From: JASGDN01 sp049841275
GTDB lineage: Bacteria > Chloroflexota > Chloroflexia > Thermomicrobiales > UBA6265
NCBI GenBank assembly: GCA_049841275.1
Contig: JASGDN010000062.1
Span: forward strand, 13,805 to 77,804
Direction of reading: 5' to 3'
DNA length: 64,000 nt
This document shows positions 1 through 8,574 of the stretch, piece after piece. The notes under the pieces were generated by a model. It worked only from the letters and a program-made list of their open reading frames with translations, ran no database searches and had not been told where the DNA came from. Position numbers and translations under genes: made by a program. Numbering within the stretch: the stretch's first letter is position 1; each line of letters starts with the position of its first letter.

Positions 1-60
1 GAACGGGTTCGCGACGGAGGGTGAACTGTACCCCACCACCATAAAAGGCATGCGAAATCG

Positions 61-113
61 ATACGCCTGGCGTATTATGTGAAATAACCCCTGCAAGACA
101 GGATATGCCTGTC
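61..113. repeat. Two short inverted repeats ahead of the first gene
   Basis: ATACGC and GCGTAT (61-66, 70-75) flank a 3-base centre. GACAGG and CCTGTC (97-102, 108-113) flank ATATG and end two bases before the TTG at 115. They could be operator half-sites or a leader hairpin for the gene that follows. No regulator can be named. Confidence 0.3.
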
Positions 114-114
114 A

Positions 115-519
115 TTGGCAAACGATGAGGCATGGATGCTGGACGCCCTTCGCCGAATCTTCCGGCGCGACGACACCATCGATCTGGACCGCGACGCCCT
201 CGACCTGGAGGAGACACGCCGGTTTGGCCTGCGCGACAAGCGCTCGGCCTATGACGCGATCGCCCGGATCAAGGCCGAACAGCAACGCCTCCGCAGACTG
301 CGCAAGATGCTCGAAAAGCGTGCTGAACGCGTTTCGCCCCAGGATGTACGCCATGCCCTGCGCGGGGGCGGCGGACAGTTCGCGGAGATGGCACTCTCCC
401 GGACCATGCAGCCGAGCGACACGAAGGCGATGTACGAAACCCAGCTGCAAGCCATCGAGGTGCGGCAGAAGGCCGTCGATGACCTCTGGGTCGAACTGGA
501 GCTTTTCGCCCGGTCCTGA
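115..519 (+). CDS. Small charged helical protein of unknown function
   Basis: I do not recognise a family. The 134-residue product is rich in Arg, Glu, Lys and Leu. A helical, probably coiled-coil stretch covers about residues 40-70 (repeated basic and leucine positions), a Gly-rich hinge lies near residue 85, and a second helix runs to the end. There is no signal peptide or membrane segment, so it is probably cytoplasmic. The TTG at 115 sits directly after an inverted repeat and lacks a clear ribosome binding site. An in-frame ATG at 136 is preceded by GAGG at close spacing and may be the true start, which would give 127 residues. It runs convergent to the ABC exporter that ends at 534, leaving only 14 bases between them. 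It is the only plausible frame here, so the call rests on open frame and composition alone. Confidence 0.45.
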   Translation: MANDEAWMLDALRRIFRRDDTIDLDRDALDLEETRRFGLRDKRSAYDAIARIKAEQQRLRRLRKMLEKRAERVSPQDVRHALRGGGGQFAEMALSRTMQPSDTKAMYETQLQAIEVRQKAVDDLWVELELFARS

Positions 520-533
520 TGATGGCGGCATCC

Positions 534-2591
534 CTACCGGTAGCTGGCGGCCTGCAATTCGAAGAGCTCCGCGTACTGCCCGTCCATCGCCATCAGTTCC
601 TCGTGCGTGCCCGCTTCCTTCAGCCGACCGTATTCCAGCAGGAGGATCCGGTCCGCCATCCGCGCCGTCGAGAAGCGGTGCGAGATGTAAAGCGCCATCT
701 TCCCGACCGTCAGCTCCTTGATCCTGCTGAACAGGTCGTGCTCCGCGCGGGCGTCCAGCGCCGCCGTTGGCTCGTCGAGGATCAGGATCTGCGCATCTTC
801 GCGCATGAAGGCGCGGGCCAGCGCGATCTTCTGCCACTCGCCACCCGAGAGTTGGTGTCCTCCCTCGAACCACTTCCCGAGCGTCGTCTGGAACCCCTCC
901 GGCAACTTGGCGATCACGCTGTTCGCCCCGGCACGGTCGGCGGCGTCCTCGATCTCCGCGATATCCGTGACATGCGCGATGTTACCGACCCCGATATTGT
1001 CCGCCGCACTGAACTGGTAGGTCGCGTAGTCCTGGAACATCACGCCGAACTGCTTCCGCAATTCGCCGGGATCGTAGTCGCGCACGTCGTGGCCGTCGAT
1101 GAAGATCGCGCCCTCCGTCGGATCGTAGAGCCGCCCGAGCAGCTTCACGATCGTCGATTTGCCAGCCCCGTTCCGCCCCACCAACGCGACCGTCTCGTCT
1201 GGCTCGATCGTGAACGACAGATGCCGCAATGCCCATTCCTCACGCCCCGGATAGCGATAGCTGACATCCCGGAACTCGATACCGCGGTGGAAGGGCACGC
1301 GCACCCGGACCGGATGCTCCGGCGCGGAGATGCGCGGCGGCTTCTCCAGCAACGTGTAATATGTCGAGAGGTAGAGCCCGTTCTCGTAGATGCCCTGGAT
1401 GCCGTTCAGGATCCCCTGGAAGGCGCCCTGCACCTGGTTCGCCGCCTGCGTGAAGACAGTCAGGGAGCCGAGCGTGATCTTCCCGCGTACCGCCAGCATC
1501 GCCACATAGAGGAACGTGCCGGAGGTCGCGATCGTCGTCAGCGATCCCCAGCCGAACGAGGCCAGGTAGCGCCGTACCAGCAATGCGCGCGTCGATTCGT
1601 AGTAGGTCGCGGCCACCTGCTTGTAGCGATCGATGAAGTAGTCGCCGAGGGTGAAGAGCTTCACTTCCTTGGCATACTGGTCGGTCGTCATCACGGTCGT
1701 GAGGTAACTCATCGCGCGGCGCAACGGCGATTGCCGGCGCATCATGTGGAAGCCCTGCCAGCCATAGCGCGACTGCGAGATGAAGACCGGAATCGGCGAG
1801 ATCAGCGCCGCCACCGCGATCCACCACGAGAGGCTGGAGAGCAGGACGATCATCGTGCTGAAGGTGACCAGCGACTGGATGAGCCCGAAGACCTGCGACA
1901 CCATCTGCACTGGCCGCCGCGACGATTCGCTTTGCGCCTGCTGAAGCTGATCGTAGTAGGTCGCATCCTCGAAATCCGCGAGGTCCAGTATCTTGGCATG
2001 CGCCATGATCTCCAGCTGGACGTGGATTGCCAACCGCTCCTGCAGGAGTTGCTGGCAGATGTTTCCCAACGCCTGCATCACACTCGACGTGAGCAGGATC
2101 GCCAGCTGGATGATCGCCAGTTCCACGACACCGCGGACATGCGCCTTGTCGCCCCCGGCATTGAATCCGGCCACGACTTCATCGATCAGACGTCCAGCCA
2201 GCCAGATCTGGATCACCGGCAGGACGGATTGCATCAGGCTCGTTGCACCGAGGCCCGTCGTCAGCAGACGACTCGTCTGCCAGACGAGGACCAGCACCCG
2301 CCACACGCTGACGACCGTCTCCCGCGCACCATTGCGAACGGTCGCCAACCCTCCCCGAAACCAGGCCCACGACCAGCGTCGTGCGGGTTGGTCGTCCGGT
2401 GCCGGATCGAGCGGAAGCTGGTCGGAGAGCGGCTCGCTTGGGATCGGTTCGGGCAGCAAGGCGGGTTCGCCAGGATCCCCCTCCCTTCGCGACCGATCGC
2501 CCCCGGAACGGCCTCCGCGGCCACCTCCGAACCCGGACGGTGGCCCCCCATTCCGGAATGGACGGGAATCCGGCTCACGATTGTCGGTCAT
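534..2591 (-). CDS. ABC exporter, fused permease and ATPase (half-transporter)
   Basis: A 685-residue half-transporter that should act as a homodimer in the membrane and export a lipophilic compound, drug or peptide on ATP hydrolysis. The N-terminal ~90 residues are polar, Arg/Gly/Pro-rich and cytoplasmic, an unusual extension. The six-helix transmembrane domain follows (about 100-400). The ATPase has Walker A GRNGAGKST (about 475), signature LSGGE (about 580), Walker B ILILDEPTAALD with the catalytic Glu intact (about 602) and an H-loop SHR (about 637). The signature ends in Glu instead of Gln, a tolerated variant. AGGGAGA lies about 10 bases before the ATG. The perfect palindrome at 2659-2679 lies 68 bases upstream and suggests dedicated repression. 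The substrate cannot be read from the sequence. Confidence 0.9.
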   Translation of the reverse strand: MTDNREPDSRPFRNGGPPSGFGGGRGGRSGGDRSRREGDPGEPALLPEPIPSEPLSDQLPLDPAPDDQPARRWSWAWFRGGLATVRNGARETVVSVWRVLVLVWQTSRLLTTGLGATSLMQSVLPVIQIWLAGRLIDEVVAGFNAGGDKAHVRGVVELAIIQLAILLTSSVMQALGNICQQLLQERLAIHVQLEIMAHAKILDLADFEDATYYDQLQQAQSESSRRPVQMVSQVFGLIQSLVTFSTMIVLLSSLSWWIAVAALISPIPVFISQSRYGWQGFHMMRRQSPLRRAMSYLTTVMTTDQYAKEVKLFTLGDYFIDRYKQVAATYYESTRALLVRRYLASFGWGSLTTIATSGTFLYVAMLAVRGKITLGSLTVFTQAANQVQGAFQGILNGIQGIYENGLYLSTYYTLLEKPPRISAPEHPVRVRVPFHRGIEFRDVSYRYPGREEWALRHLSFTIEPDETVALVGRNGAGKSTIVKLLGRLYDPTEGAIFIDGHDVRDYDPGELRKQFGVMFQDYATYQFSAADNIGVGNIAHVTDIAEIEDAADRAGANSVIAKLPEGFQTTLGKWFEGGHQLSGGEWQKIALARAFMREDAQILILDEPTAALDARAEHDLFSRIKELTVGKMALYISHRFSTARMADRILLLEYGRLKEAGTHEELMAMDGQYAELFELQAASYR

Positions 2592-2658
2592 TGACTGATA
2601 CGTCTCCCTGACGGAAGGATCGTCCGGACCGCGAATCGTGCCCTGGGCGCCTCACCAC

Positions 2659-2679
2659 TTACTACATAGTATGTAGTAA
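2659..2679. promoter_or_regulatory. Perfect 10+1+10 palindrome, probable repressor operator (BlaI/MecI-like)
   Basis: Arms TTACTACATA and TATGTAGTAA are exact reverse complements around a single G. It lies 68 bases upstream of the ABC exporter start. The core TACTACA/TGTAGTA resembles the dyads bound by BlaI/MecI-family repressors. That match comes from memory of the family consensus and was not searched. There is no T-tract, so it is not a terminator. No blaI-like gene is in the window. Confidence 0.6.
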
Positions 2680-2739
2680 ATCACAGGTGGGGCTCCAGGA
2701 CAACCCACCACCTGGCGGATGCAATCCGCGGGATGACCG

Positions 2740-2773
2740 CCCGAGCGATCGCCTACGCAGGCGATCGCTCGGG
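2740..2773 (-). terminator. Hairpin across the stop codon of the PH-domain gene
   Basis: A perfect 14-bp stem (2740-2753 with 2760-2773) and a 6-base loop overlap the TAG at 2753-2755. No T-run follows on the minus strand. It may stop or stabilise the transcript end of the PH-domain operon before the exporter promoter. Confidence 0.5.
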
Positions 2774-4372
2774 TGCGGACGCCCGCAACGCGGCGCGCGT
2801 TCGGGCTGGCTGCAACTCCGCCAGCAGCCACTCGGCGTCGCTCGCCTCCAGATGCGGCAAGGCGAAATGCCCGCCTGCCCGCCCCGATGCGACCGCCGCA
2901 TGGAAGGTCGCCAGCCGGGCGCGACGCTGGAAGACGTTCGCCGTCGTCCCCCGATGCTGGAGGCGCTGCCGCCGCGTCACCAGCACGTTCCGCCCGGTAG
3001 GCGTCCTCCAGCGCAACACGAGATGCGCCGATGTCAGGCCCCAACCGGCGGCGCGATACTGCATCCAGCCCAGCAATACCGCCAGCGGAAGCAGAACCCC
3101 GACCGCTACCGTCCACCAGTGGATGTCATCGGACCAGAGCCAGGCAGCGAGATTCACGGTCAGGCACAAGACCGCTGTCCAGACGACCTGCGGCACGATG
3201 TACCGTTGGGCAGCGCGTTTCGGCAGGCGCTCCAGCGCGGAACCATTCCACGGCACGGCGAACTCCGGCGTCGCGGTGGCGATCAACGCGGGGATATCGC
3301 TCGCACGGATGAAGGGCACGAGCACGCCGGAGGCATCCTCGTCGCCGCCAACCTGCCCGGCACTCTCGATACGGATCTCGGCGAACCCGAACGACTGCCG
3401 CAGCACCGTCTCGACCATCACGATCGCCTGGATCCGGCGCAACGGGATCGTCCGTCGCTTGCGATCGAGCAGCCCGTGCCGGATCACCAGCTGATGGCTG
3501 GCGCCATGCTTCGTCAACTCGAAGCCAGCGAAGGTGAGCACGGTGCTCCCGATCGCCAGCATCCATGCCAGCAACCCGAGCACGATCACCGCTGCGACGA
3601 TCGCCTGCACTCCGGCGTGGGTAGCATCGTCCCACGGCACGCGATCCCACCAGCTACGTGGCACGAGGTCTGTCCCGAACTGCACGGCAATCCCGAGCAC
3701 CGCCGCCGCAGGCCCGATTCGTCCGGATGTCGCACCAGCCAGCAGCAGATCGCGCAGCGAGAGCCGGTAGAGCACCTCCCCGGCGGCAAGGTCCGCCCCC
3801 GACGACGTGGCCGGTGCGCTAGTAGTCGTAACGCTCGCCTCGCCCGCAGGATGCCCGGAATGCGCGCGCATCGTCAGGAGCCGCGTCCGCAACGCCTCCG
3901 CGTCGGCACGTCCAAGCGCATTCAGCTCAATCCGCGCCTCCTCGTGTCCGCTCGCCGCCGTCTCCACACGTACCCGGACGAGCCCCAGCATGCGCTCCAG
4001 CGGCGCCTCTTCGAAATCGACTGCCTGGATACGCTCGACCGGCACCACACGCTGCTGCCGCGAGATGAAGCCAGTCCGCACCTCCAGCTCGCGGTCGATG
4101 AGGTCGTAGCGGGAGAAGGCCCAATGGAACGCACCGCCGATCACGGACAATAGCGCCGCCGCCAGGGGAATGCCGAACCCGAAGGCGTTCTCGATCCGGT
4201 CCCCGGAGAACCCACGCGAGATCATCACGACGATCGCCGGCAGGATCAACCCGCGCAGATAGCGAAGCCCGGTCGTGACGATCGAAAGGGAGTGCAGGCG
4301 ACGCGGCCCACGCTCAGGCAGGCCCCCCCCGGCACCCTCGTCGGATTGCATCGTGGCGGGATCAGAGGTCAT
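2753..4372 (-). CDS. YdbT-like membrane protein with three bacterial PH (bPH2) domains
   Basis: A 539-residue membrane protein resembling Bacillus YdbT. Hydrophobic helix pairs alternate with three copies of the bPH2 (DUF304) module. Each module shows a strand-turn-strand pattern with a basic RR or RQ patch and a VPxxRIQ-type motif: VVPVERIQAV near residue 105, TIPLRRIQAI near 305, and a diverged copy with RRQRLQH near 465. In Bacillus the YdbS/YdbT pair has been linked to tolerance of antimicrobial compounds; the biochemical role is unknown. I chose the ATG at 4370-4372 because AAGG lies about 8 bases upstream and the gene then overlaps the upstream YdbS-like gene by 11 bases, which implies translational coupling. 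The frame stays open upstream to 4420 but has no better start. Confidence 0.8.
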   Translation of the reverse strand: MTSDPATMQSDEGAGGGLPERGPRRLHSLSIVTTGLRYLRGLILPAIVVMISRGFSGDRIENAFGFGIPLAAALLSVIGGAFHWAFSRYDLIDRELEVRTGFISRQQRVVPVERIQAVDFEEAPLERMLGLVRVRVETAASGHEEARIELNALGRADAEALRTRLLTMRAHSGHPAGEASVTTTSAPATSSGADLAAGEVLYRLSLRDLLLAGATSGRIGPAAAVLGIAVQFGTDLVPRSWWDRVPWDDATHAGVQAIVAAVIVLGLLAWMLAIGSTVLTFAGFELTKHGASHQLVIRHGLLDRKRRTIPLRRIQAIVMVETVLRQSFGFAEIRIESAGQVGGDEDASGVLVPFIRASDIPALIATATPEFAVPWNGSALERLPKRAAQRYIVPQVVWTAVLCLTVNLAAWLWSDDIHWWTVAVGVLLPLAVLLGWMQYRAAGWGLTSAHLVLRWRTPTGRNVLVTRRQRLQHRGTTANVFQRRARLATFHAAVASGRAGGHFALPHLEASDAEWLLAELQPARTRAALRASAPERSPA

Positions 4373-4994
4373 CGTGGACCTTCGCCAGGGCGGCGATCTG
4401 GTTGCGCACCTCGGCGGCATGCTCGACGCTCAGCGCGGGGATCTCCATCCCGCCCGCTGCCGTGAAGAACAGGACCGTCGCCAGCCCGTAATAGCGTTCC
4501 ACCGGCCCCTGCCGCGTATCGACATGCTGGATGCGCGCCATCGGCACCAGTTGGCGGCGGCGCGTGATCAGGCCGTGCTGGAGGTCCACCTCGTCCGTGC
4601 GGATCTCGTACCGCCAGATGCGATAGCGCACGACCGCATCGCCCCATGCGATGGCACACCCCACCAGGGCGATGGCGACCGGAATGCCAACCGTCCAGAG
4701 CATCGCGAGGTCGCGCCAGCGGTGCAACAGGATGACGCCCCCGCACGCCACAGCGACAAAGACGACCACCCCGATCAGGTTGTTGATGATCCAGAGGCGT
4801 TTCGCCTTCGGATCGAGCCGCTTCTCCGGCGGCGGGATGAAGCGGGCGCAGGAGGCGCCGCCGGTCTCCGGCCACACCGCATAGGCGGCGGTCAGTCCGG
4901 GCCACGAGGCTTCACCCGGCATGGCGTCCGGATCGGGTCCGGCGGCGTTCCATTCCGGCAATCGGGATGATGGTGACTGCGGTCGATCGCTCAT
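4362..4994 (-). CDS. YdbS-like membrane protein with one bPH2 domain
   Basis: A 210-residue protein, first gene of the two-gene PH-domain operon. A polar, Pro-rich N-terminus of about 60 residues leads into two adjacent membrane helices (about 68-120, including a VVFVAVACGGVILL stretch). A bPH2 domain of about 70 residues follows, with the hallmark QHGLITRRRQLVPMARIQHV (about 135-155), then a hydrophobic strand ending in the aromatic and glycine residues of this fold. The architecture matches YdbS, which is always found beside YdbT. GGGAG lies about 13 bases before the ATG. The last 11 bases overlap the YdbT-like start, so the two proteins probably form one membrane complex. No catalytic motif is visible. 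Confidence 0.8.
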   Translation of the reverse strand: MSDRPQSPSSRLPEWNAAGPDPDAMPGEASWPGLTAAYAVWPETGGASCARFIPPPEKRLDPKAKRLWIINNLIGVVVFVAVACGGVILLHRWRDLAMLWTVGIPVAIALVGCAIAWGDAVVRYRIWRYEIRTDEVDLQHGLITRRRQLVPMARIQHVDTRQGPVERYYGLATVLFFTAAGGMEIPALSVEHAAEVRNQIAALAKVHDDL

Positions 4995-5213
4995 GAACTG
5001 CGTGATGCTCCCCAGGCGGACGAATCCCGTGGCAACCGGTTCATCCGGCGTTCACTCATGCTGGACATCATGGTGCCACAGACGTGTGTCGAATCTTCGG
5101 CGTTCCAGCACGCCAGCGCTCCCCACTACACGGATGAGGCGTTGAGGATCGCCGGTATCTGCGTATCATGGCGGACAGGCAATCCGCTTCGCAGGAGACG
5201 TACAGGAGTCCCC
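4995..5213 (+). promoter_or_regulatory. Divergent intergenic region with candidate promoter for the PIG-L gene
   Basis: No gene. TTGAGG (5142-5147) and TATCAT (5164-5169), 16 bases apart, could be a -35/-10 pair for the deacetylase gene. AGGAG at 5204-5208 is its ribosome binding site. I see nothing else in this stretch. Confidence 0.35.
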
Positions 5214-6032
5214 ATGACTGAGACCCACCACGACCAGCCAGACCAGTCGCAGGAGCTTCCAACCGATTCACCCATCGGCGAGGCAGCCGAACCCGCCCCT
5301 GCGACGACCGAGGAGGCTCCCGCCCCCAAACGCGTGCTGCTCATCCAGGCGCATCCGGACGACGCCGAGTTCATGTGTGCCGGCACGGTCGCGCGCTGGA
5401 TTCAGGAGGGGACCGAGGTCGTCTATTGCTCGCTGACGAGCGGCGACAAGGGATCGGACGATCCGAACGCGACCGGCGTGGACCTGGCCGCCACCCGCGA
5501 ACGCGAGCAGCAGGCCGCCTGCGACATCCTCGGGGTCAAGCAGCTGATTCTGATGGGGTATCCGGACGCGATGCTGGTGCCAGATCTCGCCATGCGCAAG
5601 GCGCTCACCCGCGTCATCCGCACCGTGAAGCCGGATGTGCTGATGTGCCAGGACCCGACGATGCGCTATTCCGGGCAGGGCTACATCAACCATCCGGACC
5701 ACATCGCCGCCGGAGAGGCGTCGCTGGCGGCGGTCTTCCCATCCACGCGCGATCGCCTCACCTTCCCGGAACTGCTGGCCGAGGAGCTGGAGCCGCACAA
5801 GGTGCCGGAGGTCTACATCTACGGCACGAACAATGCCGATCTCTGGGTCGACGTTACGTCGAGCATCGAGACGAAGATCGCGGCACTGAAGGCCCACGCC
5901 AGCCAGCTCGGAGGCTGGGACCCGGCCGACGAGATGCGGAAATGGGCGCGCGAGGAAGCGGAACGCCACCCGGACAAGCCGGAGGACTTTGGCGAATACG
6001 CGGAGAGCTTCAAGTACATGAAGCTCGACTGA
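5214..6032 (+). CDS. PIG-L/LmbE family N-deacetylase
   Basis: A 272-residue zinc hydrolase of the PIG-L family, which removes N-acetyl groups from GlcNAc-type substrates in GPI, mycothiol and bacillithiol biosynthesis and in antibiotic pathways. The diagnostic AHPDDAE lies at residues 46-52, where His and Asp bind zinc and the second Asp is the general base. The third ligand is the His of NHPDH near residue 163. The first 40 residues are acidic and Pro-rich and look disordered. ATG at 5214 has AGGAG six bases upstream. The frame is open back to 5058, but that part has no ribosome binding site. No mycothiol or bacillithiol genes are nearby, so the substrate stays open. The gene is divergent from the PH-domain operon. 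Confidence 0.88.
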   Translation: MTETHHDQPDQSQELPTDSPIGEAAEPAPATTEEAPAPKRVLLIQAHPDDAEFMCAGTVARWIQEGTEVVYCSLTSGDKGSDDPNATGVDLAATREREQQAACDILGVKQLILMGYPDAMLVPDLAMRKALTRVIRTVKPDVLMCQDPTMRYSGQGYINHPDHIAAGEASLAAVFPSTRDRLTFPELLAEELEPHKVPEVYIYGTNNADLWVDVTSSIETKIAALKAHASQLGGWDPADEMRKWAREEAERHPDKPEDFGEYAESFKYMKLD

Positions 6033-6155
6033 GGCGAGGTCCGCCGCACGAAGGCGGTATCATAGACGTGATGGTTCACCGGCTGCGACCGTGCTTTCGC
6101 TCCCATCGCCGGGCCATCCCCTCCCCTGTCCTCGATCGTCAAGGAGCCCACGGCC

Positions 6156-6560
6156 ATGATTCAACGCAGCGTCGGGATGTACATTGCCAACCAGTTGAAG
6201 GACCAGATTCTCACGCCGAAGCAACAGGCCCAGGCGGACGCCGAGGCCGGGATCGCTCCTGCCGGCCAGCAGATCCGCTCTATCGCCGAGGAGGAATACG
6301 ACGATCTCGACGGGCAAATCCTCCGCGATGAGAACGGCAATTCGCTGGGCCGCGCCTACCGTGTGCCAAGTGTGGCGATCTACGTCATCACGAAGGACGG
6401 CCGCAATCCGGCCGGGGCGCTTCGTCGGGCCATCGAAGCAGGTGGCGCTGACCTGCACTTCCTGACGAACGACCAGGGCCGGATCACCTCGGTGGTGTAC
6501 GTCGCCGATGCGCAGACCGCGCCGTCCGGCATCGAGGGCGCCCGCGCCGACGACGTGTAG
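6156..6560 (+). CDS. Hypothetical 134-residue cytoplasmic protein
   Basis: I do not recognise a family. The product starts with an amphipathic segment containing many Gln and Ala residues, then an acidic stretch (EEEYDDLDGQ, about 47-56). An alternating hydrophobic/polar C-terminal half follows (VAIYVITKDG, then LHFLTNDQG and VVYVA), which looks like a small alpha/beta fold. There is no signal peptide, membrane helix or Cys. AAGGAG lies 10 bases before the ATG, supporting expression. It is 120 bases downstream of the deacetylase and is followed by a strong hairpin at 6602-6634, so the two could share a transcript. No catalytic signature was found. Confidence 0.6.
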   Translation: MIQRSVGMYIANQLKDQILTPKQQAQADAEAGIAPAGQQIRSIAEEEYDDLDGQILRDENGNSLGRAYRVPSVAIYVITKDGRNPAGALRRAIEAGGADLHFLTNDQGRITSVVYVADAQTAPSGIEGARADDV

Positions 6561-6601
6561 TGGTCGTGGCCGTCATCGCGGCTCGTAAATCGCGCATGCA
6601 G

Positions 6602-6634
6602 AATCGGGCCGGGTCTTCATGACCCGGCCCGATT
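6602..6634. terminator. Bidirectional terminator between convergent genes
   Basis: A perfect 14-bp GC-rich stem (6602-6615 with 6621-6634) with loop TTCAT is followed on the plus strand by TCCTGTC. It lies between the 134-residue protein gene and the convergent methionine aminopeptidase gene. Confidence 0.75.
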
Positions 6635-6683
6635 TCCTGTCATCCGTTTCCTTGCCCCAGCCGGGCATCGTCCCCAGAGCCGG

Positions 6684-7457
6684 TCAGGATTCGTCGGCAA
6701 GAATGACGCCGCCCTTCTTCGTGACCATCACCGCCCGCTCGTACTGCGCCACCATGCTGCCATCGACGCTGCGGGCCTCCCACTCGTTCGCCATGAAGTA
6801 GTCCTTCTTCCCCGCGAGGACCACCGGCTCGACGGTGATGACCATCCCCTCCAGCAGCATCGGGCCTTCGCCTGGGCGGCCGGCGAACGGCACCTGCGGC
6901 TCCTCCCACATGCGCGTGCCGATGCCATGTCCGCAGAAGTCGCGGACGACGTTGCATCCGTGCTCCTCGGCGAAGGATTGCATCGCCCAGCTCACATCGC
7001 CGACGCGAGCGCCCGATTTCGCCGCAGCGATCGCGGCCATCATCGCGCCCCAGGTCGTCGTCATCAGGTGCTGCTGCGCGGCGGTGGCCGGACCGATAGT
7101 AAAGGTGGTCGCCGCATCGCCGACGTAGCCACCCAACGTCATTCCTCCGTCGAGCGTGATGATGTCGCCCTGCTGGAGGACGTAGTCGCCAGGGATGCCG
7201 TGGACCACCACATCGTTTGGGTTCGTGTTGATGGCGCCGGGGAACCCGGCCTCCCGATCGAAGACCGACCTGCCGCCGAGGTTCGCGATGAAGGCGCGGG
7301 CCGCATCGTCGAGAGCCTTCGTGGTCATCCCCGGCGCCGCCAGCGATTCGAGATGACGCAGCATGCGCACCGTCTCCGTGTTCGCCCGCTTCAGCCCGGC
7401 CAGTTGTTGCGCACGCTTGACGATCACCCCGTCATCCCCCGTCATCTGTCGATTCAT
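6684..7457 (-). CDS. map: Type I methionine aminopeptidase
   Basis: A 257-residue cytosolic dinuclear metalloprotease (M24A) that removes the initiator Met from nascent proteins. All five metal ligands are visible: D103 (TLDGG), D114 (VGDAATTF), H177 (GHGIG), E210 (VEP) and E240 (QYE). The substrate-binding His is H86 (VHGIP). Length is normal for a type I enzyme without an N-terminal zinc finger. The frame stays open upstream to 7748, but that part crosses a terminator and the neighbouring gene. The start is therefore the ATG at 7455-7457, or the second ATG at 7443-7445. The usual secY/adk neighbours are absent, so this may be an additional map copy. Confidence 0.92.
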   Translation of the reverse strand: MNRQMTGDDGVIVKRAQQLAGLKRANTETVRMLRHLESLAAPGMTTKALDDAARAFIANLGGRSVFDREAGFPGAINTNPNDVVVHGIPGDYVLQQGDIITLDGGMTLGGYVGDAATTFTIGPATAAQQHLMTTTWGAMMAAIAAAKSGARVGDVSWAMQSFAEEHGCNVVRDFCGHGIGTRMWEEPQVPFAGRPGEGPMLLEGMVITVEPVVLAGKKDYFMANEWEARSVDGSMVAQYERAVMVTKKGGVILADES

Positions 7458-7510
7458 GTTCCGAGGCGCTGCCCCGCCGCATTCTCCCACACGGTGCAGC
7501 ACGAACACGA

Positions 7511-7542
7511 GGCGGGATGGCGCACCGGTGCGCCATCCCGCC
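7511..7542 (-). terminator. Terminator after the SLT gene
   Basis: A 32-base perfect palindrome (7511-7526 with 7527-7542) folds as a hairpin of up to 14 bp with a CCGG loop. On the minus strand it is followed by TCGTGTTCGTG. It separates the SLT gene from the methionine aminopeptidase gene. Confidence 0.75.
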
Positions 7543-7590
7543 ATCGTCTTCAGCCTGGTTCCGGCCAGCCCGCTCGAGGCCAGGCGAATC

Positions 7591-8574
7591 CTACTGGCAT
7601 TCCCATTCGTTACGACGGCCCACCGACCACATCCAGCCGGCAGCATTCGCGCTGGCCCAGGCATCGAAGATGTCCTGATCGGCGTACGGCGTGCTGGCAA
7701 AGGTGCTCGGCATGAACTGGAAGAGTCCGCTCGCGCCGGAAGATGCATTCACTGCGCTCGGATCGAGTCCCGATTCACACGTTGCCACCCGCAGCATGTC
7801 CTCGCGAGGCTGGCCGTAGCGATCGGCGGCATCGTAGATGATCTGGATGATCTCGTCCTCGGTGTATGGACCGCCCGGCGAGGTCGGCTCACTCGGAGCC
7901 GCGGTCGGTTCCGGGGTGACCGGGTCTGTGGGGGCCGGCGTTTCCGGGGCGCTTGGCGCGCTCTGGCTCAGGTAGTCGAGCGAGGCCCAGCCCACGGTTC
8001 CGCTGTAGATCACACCCGCATAGCCATTCGCCTGCTCGCCGGTCAGCTCGACCTGAGCCGCATCCGGCATCACGAGGATGACCGTGCCGGACGGACCCGG
8101 CTCGGTGCGCAAGTTCAGCGTCCCGTCGATCACCCAGGCCGCACCAGTCGCGCCGTCGTTCGAGACCGGCATCTCCACCGGGGCACTCGGCTCCGGCGCA
8201 CTGCCGCCGACCGACAGGAAATCGCCACTGGCATAGCCCGTCGCATCGCCATACTGGATGTAGTAGAAGCCATTCTCCGGGCCACCCAGCACGGTGATCG
8301 GCGCGCCAGACGGAATGATCGTCATCACATCGTAATCGGTGCCCGGTCCAGTCCGGAAGTTGACCGAATCGGTTGTGTAGTCATCTGCGGCCAGCGCGCG
8401 CGGCGCCTCCGGCAGCGCCGCAAATCCTGCCACCAGCAAGGCCACCAGCGTGATCGCCGTGACGAGCCGATAGAACGGCCGCGCCGTCGCAGGCTTTGCC
8501 GTCTCGCGCCGGGACACCATCCCGCCCGTGCGCACGAGCCCGAATCCGGTCTCGTTCCCGTGTGTTCCCTCCAC
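7591..8574 (-). CDS. Secreted SH3b-SH3b-transglycosylase (SLT) cell-wall protein
   Basis: A 327-residue exported protein that should bind and cleave peptidoglycan. The N-terminal ~20 residues are polar, followed by a hydrophobic signal helix (LVTAITLVALLVAGFAAL) and a cut site near ALA-ADD. Two SH3b repeats follow, each with an NFRTGPG or NLRTEPG motif, then a Pro/Thr/Ser-rich linker. The C-terminal ~80 residues form an SLT-like lysozyme fold with the catalytic Glu in ATCESGLDP and GLFQFMPSTF, ending in RRNEWECQ. The start is GTG at 8572-8574: AAGGAG lies six bases upstream. An in-frame ATG at 8520 would also keep the signal sequence. Such proteins act in wall remodelling or resuscitation. 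Confidence 0.85.
   Translation of the reverse strand: MEGTHGNETGFGLVRTGGMVSRRETAKPATARPFYRLVTAITLVALLVAGFAALPEAPRALAADDYTTDSVNFRTGPGTDYDVMTIIPSGAPITVLGGPENGFYYIQYGDATGYASGDFLSVGGSAPEPSAPVEMPVSNDGATGAAWVIDGTLNLRTEPGPSGTVILVMPDAAQVELTGEQANGYAGVIYSGTVGWASLDYLSQSAPSAPETPAPTDPVTPEPTAAPSEPTSPGGPYTEDEIIQIIYDAADRYGQPREDMLRVATCESGLDPSAVNASSGASGLFQFMPSTFASTPYADQDIFDAWASANAAGWMWSVGRRNEWECQ

Noticed and set aside
519..2594. A 691-residue open frame on the plus strand
   Set aside because: It is antisense to an ABC exporter with intact Walker A, signature and Walker B. Composition is charged and low-complexity.
5058..5213. Extension of the PIG-L frame
   Set aside because: It has no ribosome binding site, whereas AGGAG precedes the ATG at 5214.
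7458..7748. N-terminal extension of methionine aminopeptidase
   Set aside because: The extension would read through a strong terminator palindrome and into the SLT gene, and adds no family sequence.
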